Assembly (NCBI GenBank): GCA_018267655.1
Contig: JAFDYB010000085.1
Coordinates: forward strand, 1-44,381
Source: Bacteroidota bacterium
Lineage (GTDB): Bacteria; Bacteroidota; Bacteroidia; B-17B0; Aurantibacillaceae
Direction of reading: 5' to 3'
DNA: 44,381 bases
Shown: positions 8,612-15,876 of the stretch, in pieces
How positions within the stretch are numbered: position 1 is the first letter of the stretch
Layout: each line of letters begins with the position of its first letter
Translations under genes and position numbers: made by a program
The notes under the pieces: model-generated
The model's input: the letters and a program-made list of their open reading frames with translations, nothing else
Database searches by the model: none
What the model was told of the DNA's origin: nothing

Positions 8612-9556
8612 ATGATAATCTGGATAATATTTATCTCATTAGTAACCTTTGCTCTAATTTTAGATTTAGGTATTTTCAACCGTAAACCTCACGAAATTAA
8701 AACCAAAGAAGCTGCAATTTGGACCAGTATTTGGGTAGCTTGTGCTATATTGTTTTCGGGAATAATTTTTCTGTCTTTTAAAAATAATTGGATTGCAAAT
8801 CCTACAAATCTAACGCCAACAAATGCGGTATTAAAATATATTACGGGGTATTTAATTGAACTCTCCTTGAGTGTTGATAATATTTTTATCATTGCTCTTA
8901 TCTTTTCTTCCTTTCATATTCCTAAAAAGTATCAACACGAAGTACTCTTTTACGGAGTTTTGGGGGCAATTGTTTTTAGAGCCTTGATGATATTTTTTGG
9001 CGTAGCACTCATAACCAAGTTTAGCTGGATGATATATGTTTTCGGTGTGTTTTTAATTTTAACAGCACTTAAAATGTTATTCAGTCATAATCAACAAAAA
9101 GACCCACACGAATTTAAGATTTATAAGTGGATTGCTAAAGTTTACCCGGTTACAACAACAGTTGAAGGTGATAAGTTCTTTATTGTAAAAAATGGTGTTA
9201 AATATGCAACTCCATTATTTGTGGCACTCATAATAATAGAATTGACAGATGTCTTTTTCGCAATAGATAGTATTCCTGCAATTCTAGCAATTACAGCAGA
9301 CCCATTCATCGTTTTCAGTTCCAACATTCTTGCGATAATGGGATTAAGGTCGATGTTCTTTTTAATTGTTGGTATGTTAGAGAAATTCAAGTATATCAGC
9401 TATAGTTTGGTGGTAATTTTATTATTTGTAGGTATAAAAATGATTATTTCTCATCAGGTAGAAATTCCTGAATGGCTATCTCTGGGAGTAATTGTAGTCT
9501 CCTTAGCTGGAGGAATGTTAGCTTCTAAGCTACTAGGAAAAGCCAAAAGAGAATAG
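8612..9556 (+). CDS. TerC/Alx-family integral membrane protein
   Basis: A 314-residue membrane protein of the TerC/Alx family, whose members are linked to Mn2+ export and tellurite or alkali tolerance. The acidic family motifs are present: ELSLSVDN at residues 83-90 and ELTDVFFAIDS at residues 210-220, in a fold with about eight or nine hydrophobic segments. The C-terminus ends in a short basic tail. The gene ends 3 bp before the box of attC site 4. In this operon (TetR, DedA, PepSY pair, zinc ribbon, TerC) an envelope or metal stress role fits; the ion is not shown by sequence. Confidence 0.87.
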   Translation: MIIWIIFISLVTFALILDLGIFNRKPHEIKTKEAAIWTSIWVACAILFSGIIFLSFKNNWIANPTNLTPTNAVLKYITGYLIELSLSVDNIFIIALIFSSFHIPKKYQHEVLFYGVLGAIVFRALMIFFGVALITKFSWMIYVFGVFLILTALKMLFSHNQQKDPHEFKIYKWIAKVYPVTTTVEGDKFFIVKNGVKYATPLFVALIIIELTDVFFAIDSIPAILAITADPFIVFSSNILAIMGLRSMFFLIVGMLEKFKYISYSLVVILLFVGIKMIISHQVEIPEWLSLGVIVVSLAGGMLASKLLGKAKRE

Positions 9557-9559
9557 AAC

Positions 9560-9698
9560 TACAGCCAACAGCCAGTTTGCCGCAATGGCGGGTAAAGTGC
9601 TTCGATTGAACGTTTTCGGTAAATTGAAATTTCGTTCTTCGATTGAAGTTTATCGCTAAAAGTCCGCCACTGCGGCAAGCTGGTCAGACGTTACTGGC
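9560..9698 (+). repeat. attC-like site 4
   Basis: Opens with TACAGCCAAC (9560-9569), the exact partner of the C4 head GTTGGCTGTA (5865-5874) including the CAAC/GTTG core change, and ends with GTTACTGGC (9690-9698). Left arm CCAG-T-TTGCCGCA-A-TGGCGG; right-arm reverse complement CCAG-C-TTGCCGCA-G-TGGCGG. Predicted cut 9690/9691. Confidence 0.83.
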
Positions 9699-9748
9699 AA
9701 GTGTAAAGACGACCGTGCAAACAACAAACAACTGACAAAAAAGGAAAT

Positions 9749-10723
9749 ATGTATTATCCGAACGACATAGAAGAAATTTGCTACGAGCAAGACCACATTG
9801 ACAAAGTTTGGGAAGAAATGAAACAAATCATTCCTGAATATTTTCAGCGTTACATTGACACAGAAGGTGGACACGGCATTCAAGACAGTGAAGCTGAAAA
9901 ACTTGCTGCAAAGTTCGGTTCAACTTCAAAACCAAAAAGCAAGACCAAAGACACAAAAAAAATATTAGAAAGACTTATCAAGGAGTCAATTGACGACTTT
10001 AACAGGGAACGTCAACCCTACTTGGATATACTCGACTTGGAATCACTTGAAGAATACAAACACGATGTAAACTCCTTTAAAAACACCGTTCTCAAGAATC
10101 AAATACCAATAATCCGAAAAACACTTCAAAACAAACAAGCAAAGGAACTTGACAAGTTTAGAGCAGCTTTTAATGCAGCACAACCAGGACATTTGTTTGA
10201 AGTAACGTCTAACATTATCAAGTTGGCAAATGAATGGAAAAATGAATGGTATGATGGCAAAGAATTTGAAAAAATCGACAAATGTGATGATTTAGGTTAT
10301 TATGACTTAGACGAAGAAGGTTATACTGCATTTGGAGTTATTGGTGGTGGAATTAAAAGTGAGTTTATATTTAAGCTATTTCCTGAAATGTATCCAAGTC
10401 GAAGCAGAGAAGCAGTTTGGGCATTGTATTATTTAAGTAGTAAAAAGAAATTTGGCTGTAAAGAAGATTCTCAATTCTTGATGATAAACGCTGACGAAGG
10501 AACAACGCAACAAAATTATTTCTACCCTTACGGACTTTTTGCATTCTATGCGCTACGAATATTCAATAAACTGAAAGTATTGTATGCTATTCACGGTATT
10601 AGTTTACCAACAGAATATAGATTTGTTGCAGTTGACAGCTTTCTTTCATTTGTAGCAAGAAGCCACCAAGAAGAAATAAACGTTCTAAAACAAAATTCTC
10701 AAAACTACCACTATGACTACTAA
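9749..10723 (+). CDS. Unknown protein encoded with a RecQ-like helicase
   Basis: A 324-residue soluble protein I do not recognise. The first half is strongly charged and helical (acidic N-terminus, KSKTKDTKK linker near residue 65, long helices to about residue 150). The second half (about residues 170-300) looks like a compact domain with GYTAFGVIGGGIKSEF and several Tyr/Phe-rich stretches, and an alpha-helical end. It overlaps the helicase gene by 11 bp, so the products are probably made together and act together. In a two-gene cassette with a helicase-nuclease this is a candidate sensor or effector of a defence system (inference). Confidence 0.7.
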   Translation: MYYPNDIEEICYEQDHIDKVWEEMKQIIPEYFQRYIDTEGGHGIQDSEAEKLAAKFGSTSKPKSKTKDTKKILERLIKESIDDFNRERQPYLDILDLESLEEYKHDVNSFKNTVLKNQIPIIRKTLQNKQAKELDKFRAAFNAAQPGHLFEVTSNIIKLANEWKNEWYDGKEFEKIDKCDDLGYYDLDEEGYTAFGVIGGGIKSEFIFKLFPEMYPSRSREAVWALYYLSSKKKFGCKEDSQFLMINADEGTTQQNYFYPYGLFAFYALRIFNKLKVLYAIHGISLPTEYRFVAVDSFLSFVARSHQEEINVLKQNSQNYHYDY

Positions 10724-12701
10724 AGCAGTTGAGGTTTTTGAAAAGGAATTTCCTGCCTTAGCAAGTCAGTTTTCTTTAAAACCTTTTCAAGAGAAAGTAA
10801 TCAATCAAGTTATCTTGAGCGGTTCAACATTGGCAGTTATGCCAACAGGTGGTGGAAAATCTTTGATATATTGGGTAACAGCTAAAGCATTAAAAGGAAC
10901 CTGTCTTGTGGTTTCCCCACTAATCGCTTTAATAGATGAACAAGCCGAAAAACTTACAGCCTCCGGCTGTAATGTTTTGGCTATTCACGGTGGTATGGGT
11001 GCTACCGAGCAGATTAAACAACTCAAAGCATTTGCAAAAGGTGAATCCATTCCTGATTTTATTTTTGTTAGTCCTGAAAGAATGGCTACTGATGGATTTT
11101 TTGAATATTGCATTACTTTACAAAAGGACAATATAAAATTAGTTGTTATAGATGAAGTTCATTGCATTAGTCAGTGGGGCTTTGATTTCAGACCATTCTA
11201 CAAACACATTCCTGTATTTCTAAACTCAGTTTTTTCAAACAATTGGCCAAAGATTTTAGGATTAACTGCAACTATCAACCCAAGAGAATTAATAGATATT
11301 ACAACTGATTTCAGAATTGCAAAAAAGTCAATTATAAAAGATGATGTCCTTTTACGCTTTGATATTGATTTAAAAGTTGAGAAACTCTCAAACGAAGAAG
11401 AAAAGCGAGAAAGACTTTGGGAAATAATTGAAGACCACAAAAACGAAAAGATTTTAGTTTACTTATATCGCAAATATCACAAGGGTGGTGTAGAAGATTT
11501 ATGTGATGTTGCAAACCAAAAAGGGTTGACTGCTCTCTCTTTTCACGGTGATATGACAAGTTCAGAAAGGCAACAAATAATTTCAGAATATAGAGATGGT
11601 TCGACAAATTTAGTTTTTGCAACAAATGCTTTTGGAATGGGCATAGATATTCCAAATATTAGGGTAGTAATTCATTTTATGCTACCTGAATCAATCGAAC
11701 AATACTACCAAGAAATAGGGAGAGCGGGACGTGACCAAAACGGAGCAACTTCTTATATGCTGTATTCAAATAAAAACATTCAAGTTCGAAAAACGCATTT
11801 TATTGATAAATCCTTCCCCAAAGGAGATGAAGTAAAGGAATTATTTAAAAAAGCCAGCAATAATGAAGTTGGGAAAAAGACATTGCAATATTTTGCAGAA
11901 GAAGAGTTACAATCAGCTCTGCCCTATTTCTTAAACTGTAATGCGATTTCAATTGAAGGTAAAGGATTTACTGGATTAAAAGTTTTTAAAACTAATACCA
12001 ATGAAAGATTAAAATCTATTGTGGACTCGTCTAAAACTGGTATGGTAATTCCAGTCTTGTTGAAACCAGAAAATTCTCAAATATCCTGCAAAGACTTTTT
12101 TAATATTACTTATAAAGCATTGGTTGACGATGAAGCAACCTTAACTAAAAATCTTGATAAATGCCTTATTATTAATGCCACAGAAAAAGAACTAACAGAC
12201 GAGCAACTTGAAAACATAAGTAGCGAAACAGCAAGGAAAAGAGAATACAAGCATAACCTCTTAGATTATCTTGTTTATCTGCTTGACAACTTTGACAGTT
12301 CAAATTCAATGCACCAAGAAATTGGAAGATACTTAGGCGTTAACAAACACTTGCTTAATAAAATCCATAAAACCGAAAGCGGAATTTGGGTGCGTTCCAA
12401 ATCAGAAGTAATTATCGCAAACATTTTATACCGTTCGAGTATAGACTTTCAATATGAAGAAAAGCTATACTACAACGATAGCCAATGGAAAGAACCTGAC
12501 TTCACAATCAGACATAATGGTAAGACTTGGTATTGGGAGCACCTTGGACTTCTAGGAGACGAGCAATACAATGAAAATTGGCAAGAAAAGAAACAAATTT
12601 TTAAAGACCTTGGAGTTTGGGACTATGTAATAACGACAAAGGAAAGTGCTGTTTTAAGCAACCAAGCAAACGAATTAGTTAAGAAAATAAAAACGGGCTG
12701 A
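10713..12701 (+). CDS. RecQ-like DEAD/DEAH helicase with C-terminal nuclease-like domain
   Basis: A 662-residue protein. Residues about 20-360 form a RecQ-type SF2 helicase: Walker A MPTGGGKS (43-50), DEVHCISQWGFDFRP at 147-161 (RecQ normally DEAH), GLTAT, SFHGDMTSSERQ, FGMGIDIPNIR and EIGRAGRDQ. The usual RecQ zinc-binding and HRDC domains are not evident. Instead the C-terminus (about 555-660) has SKSEVIIANILY with Glu565, EPDFTI with Asp596, and YWEHLG with Glu609. That is the layout of a PD-(D/E)XK-like nuclease, although the usual Lys after the last acid is not in place. This fusion and the partner gene suggest DNA-targeting defence rather than housekeeping repair. Confidence 0.8.
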   Translation: MTTKAVEVFEKEFPALASQFSLKPFQEKVINQVILSGSTLAVMPTGGGKSLIYWVTAKALKGTCLVVSPLIALIDEQAEKLTASGCNVLAIHGGMGATEQIKQLKAFAKGESIPDFIFVSPERMATDGFFEYCITLQKDNIKLVVIDEVHCISQWGFDFRPFYKHIPVFLNSVFSNNWPKILGLTATINPRELIDITTDFRIAKKSIIKDDVLLRFDIDLKVEKLSNEEEKRERLWEIIEDHKNEKILVYLYRKYHKGGVEDLCDVANQKGLTALSFHGDMTSSERQQIISEYRDGSTNLVFATNAFGMGIDIPNIRVVIHFMLPESIEQYYQEIGRAGRDQNGATSYMLYSNKNIQVRKTHFIDKSFPKGDEVKELFKKASNNEVGKKTLQYFAEEELQSALPYFLNCNAISIEGKGFTGLKVFKTNTNERLKSIVDSSKTGMVIPVLLKPENSQISCKDFFNITYKALVDDEATLTKNLDKCLIINATEKELTDEQLENISSETARKREYKHNLLDYLVYLLDNFDSSNSMHQEIGRYLGVNKHLLNKIHKTESGIWVRSKSEVIIANILYRSSIDFQYEEKLYYNDSQWKEPDFTIRHNGKTWYWEHLGLLGDEQYNENWQEKKQIFKDLGVWDYVITTKESAVLSNQANELVKKIKTG

Positions 12702-12724
12702 CAATGACGAAAGAAAGAACACCA

Positions 12725-12860
12725 GCCAGTAACAGGCGTTTGGCTCAATGGCGGGTGACGTGGTTAATTGAACATTCTACCTCGCATCAACTTTTGTGGT
12801 GTATTGACAGTTTTGTGCTCCGAAATCCGCCACTGCGCCAAGCGCCAAAACGTTATATGC
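12725..12860 (+). repeat. attC-like site 5
   Basis: Opens with GCCAGTAAC (12725-12733), partner of the C5 head, and ends with GTTATATGC (12852-12860). Left arm GGCG-T-TTGGC-T-CA-A-TGGCGG; right-arm reverse complement GGCG-C-TTGGC-G-CA-G-TGGCGG. Predicted cut 12852/12853. Confidence 0.82.
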
Positions 12861-13051
12861 AAGGCGCAATGACGTTTAGACATAACGGTTCGACAAGAAA
12901 ATTAACATTTCGGTCGACAATATCTCGGCTGACTATAGGACGGTTCGAGTGCTTTTTTTTGCCCCTCGTTGACAACACCCCGACAAAAGAGTTTAAATTT
13001 TTCCCACCGCACTTTTCGCATCCTTCGGAATGCGTAGAACGGCTATCGCAT

Positions 13052-13115
13052 ATTGCAATCAATTTGTTTGCCACACAAGCCGAAACACTTCCAAAGCAAA
13101 CAAAATCATTGCAAT
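13052..13115 (+). repeat. Hairpin family 2, copy H1
   Basis: Outer stem ATTGCAAT (13052-13059) with ATTGCAAT (13108-13115), which is self-complementary. The internal loop is CAA against ATC. Inner stem TTTGTTTGC (13063-13071) pairs with GCAAACAAA (13096-13104). The loop includes CACACAAGCCGAAACAC, close to the loops of the other copies. Confidence 0.6.
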
Positions 13116-13160
13116 GGCCTACACACGTTGGCTTTTTCAAAGCCATGTTGGCTATCCCTA

Positions 13161-13214
13161 AACAAAGCACATTTATTTTTGCAAAAAGACAGGCAAAAAC
13201 AAATAAGCTTTGTT
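13161..13214 (+). repeat. Hairpin family 2, copy H2
   Basis: Outer stem AACAAAGC (13161-13168) with GCTTTGTT (13207-13214). Internal loop ACA against TAA. Inner stem TTTATTTTTGC (13172-13182) with GCAAAAACAAA (13193-13203), one mismatch. The terminal loop is short. It lies 45 bp after H1. Confidence 0.6.
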
Positions 13215-13236
13215 GCCAGCGCACTTCAATAAGGCA

Positions 13237-13291
13237 CCCGCCTTAAGGCGGGTAGTTAATGCGCGTGTGCCTTTGGCACCATAAAGCGCGC
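13237..13291 (+). repeat. GC-rich palindrome cluster upstream of the zincin gene
   Basis: CCCGCCTTAAGGCGGG (13237-13252) is a perfect 16-bp palindrome. GTGCC-TTT-GGCAC (13267-13279) is a second hairpin, and GCGCG (13261-13265) can pair with CGCGC (13287-13291) around it. A GGCAC at 13234-13238 could compete for the same GTGCC, so alternative structures are possible. It may be a repeat remnant or a leader or terminator structure. Confidence 0.45.
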
Positions 13292-13350
13292 CACAGGCGT
13301 GCGGTATTTGAAATTAATAGCTAAATTTACAATTAAAACCAAAAAATAAA

Positions 13351-15876
13351 ATGAAAAAAATTATAACCATATTATTTCTATTTGCATTTATTCTGCAAAT
13401 AAAATCTCAAACTCTTCAAGAAAGAGAAAAACAGTTTAAACAAGAAATGATTGAGCGCGATAAAAAAGCTCTCATTAAAGGCAAAGAAAATGCAACTTTA
13501 ATAGCAGAGGGTACAGTTATTAAGTGTGATGAATATTATAACAAAGCAAAATCCGCTAAATACTTGCAATACTCGGTTAAAATAAAGTATGTTCTTAAAG
13601 GCAGTATAAACGATAGCATCGTCGAGGTAATTAAATATCATGACCAAGGCGACGAAATAATGCCTTTAGATTACAATATTCCACTTGAAAAAAATTTACC
13701 AACTGGATATGATTTGATTTTTTACGGAAATCCTAGTAAGTCCGAATTGTACGAAAATCTTAATCCCAATAAATCCTATTTTGATATATATTATCAACTT
13801 ATAATATTTTTAGAGAAAGAAACAAATCGTGTTCAACAAGTTGCTCAATATGACTATTTAATTTTTATGTCTAAAAAGGAATTGTATGATGGGTTAAATC
13901 TATACCCGCCAAACTATAAGCCTTTTGTGCCAACTGAAGCGAAGACAAGTACCAAAGAAGAATACGATGCGTTAATGAAAAAAAAGTACTCAAAAAAAAA
14001 AGAAGGGGAAAATGTAAATAAATCACTAGCTTCTGGTATAACATTTTCGTTTCAAAACGCGGTTACTACGGGTACTTCAACTCAAAAATATTATGAATTT
14101 GATGTGGCCGCTTTTGCTTCAAACTCAAACTCTTATTTAGATTTTGTTCAGGTAGATATTGATTACGCTCCTGCCGCTTTTGGCAACAGCGTTGTAACGG
14201 CAGGCAATGTTACTGTAACACAAGTTCCAACGTTTCCTGCGGCGAATTATCCAACATTTTTGAAATTCGATAATAACACAAATATTCTGCGAATTGTTAT
14301 GGCTGCTGATTTTTCAACTCCAAATAGGATGGTTTTGCCTACAACAATTACAAATTTATTTCATGTTAAAATAGCGGTTAATTGCAATCAAAATGTAAAC
14401 TTATCATTTACAGGGGCAACTGGTGGCGCAGACTCTCCGTCAGCTACTAGCCCATCTTTTACAAATTATTCACCTGTTAATGATAATGATTTTGATGGAA
14501 CTATAGCCTGCGCTCTAAATATTACAGGTTTTTCTCCATCCCAAATTAATGGTGGACGTGGTGAAATATTGACAATAAACGGTGTAAATTTTGGAGCTAC
14601 ACAAGGCAGTGGATTTGTTAAACTTAAAAATGCTAATAACGGGGGCAATACTTTTATTCAATTAGATGCTGACGACTATATTTCTTGGACAAATACTCAA
14701 ATCAAAATTGTAGTCCCATCGTATTCAAGAGGTCAAGGTACAGTTACAGCCGTTGGTTCACCTGTTGGTACGGGTGTTATTCAGGTTTCGAATGGTACAA
14801 GTACAGTTTCTTCTGCGGGTCAAGTAAACGTGTTTTTCAGTCACTTAAATTATAATGAACCTGCTCCTCCTATTCCATCAGGTTTTACTTATAGAAAAGA
14901 AAGGGTTTATTCGACTGGCAATCCTCCAAGCACGAACCTTCCAAAAAAATATCCAATAAAAATTGACTCTGCTTCTTGCGCTGCTTTCCCGGGTGCATTG
15001 GCATGTATAAAAAAGGCTATTGCTTATTGGGTATGTGAAACTAAAATTCCTTTTATAATTGTAGGCGATACAACATTTGCTAGCACTATTCCAACGGACA
15101 ATTCACCCACTCAGAACGTATTAAATGGCGTTTCAACAATTCGCTTTTCTACCTTCTCACTCTCTCCAACTTATTTACCTGGTCCAAATGCTCCTATTGG
15201 AGCTACTTTTTTTAGAGCTAGGCGGTGTGATACGTTGGGTTCTTCTAAAGTTATAGGTACTCTTCCTGAATTTGATATTGAATTTGATTTAAGTCAATCT
15301 TGGTTTTGCGATACCAATGTTTTTGCCAGTAAGCCAGCAAATATGTACGACTTTTATGAAGTTGCTTTACACGAATTAGGTCACGCCAATTTATTAAAAC
15401 ACAATAATGCCTCTAATACCGTTATGTGGTATGGCTCTGTTTCTACTCCATCTGTATCTTTTGGTGCGCGTCGTATATTTCTACAAATTCCTGACTATTT
15501 AGGAGGATCTCAAATAATTAACGACAGTAAAAATTTATTATATGCAGCCAATTGTTCCTTTTTACCTGTGAGTCCAGAAAGTTGTACTGGCATTATAGGC
15601 ATTAAAGAATTCGTTAATAATGATAACGACATAATTGTACAGCCTAATCCATTTGGAGATAACCTCTTAATTAGCGTTAATATAAAAAAGAAAGCTAATC
15701 TCAAAATATCGGTGTATGATATGCTAGGCAAAACGGTTAAAAAATTTGAAGAAATACCAAACGCTTTAGGCGAGACTAAATTGTATTATGAAGGTGCTGA
15801 TTTAAACATCGGTGTTTATTTTGTAAAAATTCAGATAAACGAAAGTTTTATAACAAGAAAAGTTATTAAGCAATAA
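13351..15876 (+). CDS. Secreted zincin-like metalloprotease with IPT/TIG domain and T9SS type A sorting domain
   Basis: An 841-residue exported protein. It has a signal peptide (about residues 1-20), an N-terminal region without a recognised fold (to about 220), a beta-rich segment, and an IPT/TIG-like domain (about 385-490: ITGFSPSQINGGRGEILTING). A metzincin-like catalytic domain follows. HELGHANLLKH at residues 674-684 gives three zinc-binding histidines and the catalytic Glu675. NTVMW shortly after could be the Met-turn. The usual Gly of HExxHxxGxxH is Leu here. The last 80 residues (QPNPFGDNLLISV to SFITRKVIKQ) are a type A T9SS sorting domain, so it should be secreted or attached to the surface. 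The next gene starts at the base after its stop. Confidence 0.82.
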   Translation: MKKIITILFLFAFILQIKSQTLQEREKQFKQEMIERDKKALIKGKENATLIAEGTVIKCDEYYNKAKSAKYLQYSVKIKYVLKGSINDSIVEVIKYHDQGDEIMPLDYNIPLEKNLPTGYDLIFYGNPSKSELYENLNPNKSYFDIYYQLIIFLEKETNRVQQVAQYDYLIFMSKKELYDGLNLYPPNYKPFVPTEAKTSTKEEYDALMKKKYSKKKEGENVNKSLASGITFSFQNAVTTGTSTQKYYEFDVAAFASNSNSYLDFVQVDIDYAPAAFGNSVVTAGNVTVTQVPTFPAANYPTFLKFDNNTNILRIVMAADFSTPNRMVLPTTITNLFHVKIAVNCNQNVNLSFTGATGGADSPSATSPSFTNYSPVNDNDFDGTIACALNITGFSPSQINGGRGEILTINGVNFGATQGSGFVKLKNANNGGNTFIQLDADDYISWTNTQIKIVVPSYSRGQGTVTAVGSPVGTGVIQVSNGTSTVSSAGQVNVFFSHLNYNEPAPPIPSGFTYRKERVYSTGNPPSTNLPKKYPIKIDSASCAAFPGALACIKKAIAYWVCETKIPFIIVGDTTFASTIPTDNSPTQNVLNGVSTIRFSTFSLSPTYLPGPNAPIGATFFRARRCDTLGSSKVIGTLPEFDIEFDLSQSWFCDTNVFASKPANMYDFYEVALHELGHANLLKHNNASNTVMWYGSVSTPSVSFGARRIFLQIPDYLGGSQIINDSKNLLYAANCSFLPVSPESCTGIIGIKEFVNNDNDIIVQPNPFGDNLLISVNIKKKANLKISVYDMLGKTVKKFEEIPNALGETKLYYEGADLNIGVYFVKIQINESFITRKVIKQ

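Larger units (their letters stand above)
12861..13350. other. Gene-free head of cassette C6 with several hairpins
   Basis: No credible gene in 490 bp. An open frame runs from upstream through the attC site to 13246, but its coding potential is an effect of the repeats. The stretch holds hairpins H1 and H2 and a cluster of GC-rich palindromes just before the zincin gene. I see no good TAnnTTTG promoter; TAAATTTA at 13322-13329 is the nearest fit. Confidence 0.6.

Noticed and set aside
12704..13246. 180-codon plus-strand open frame
   Set aside because: It runs through attC site 5 and into hairpin H1; its sequence is dictated by the repeats and shows no domain or start context.
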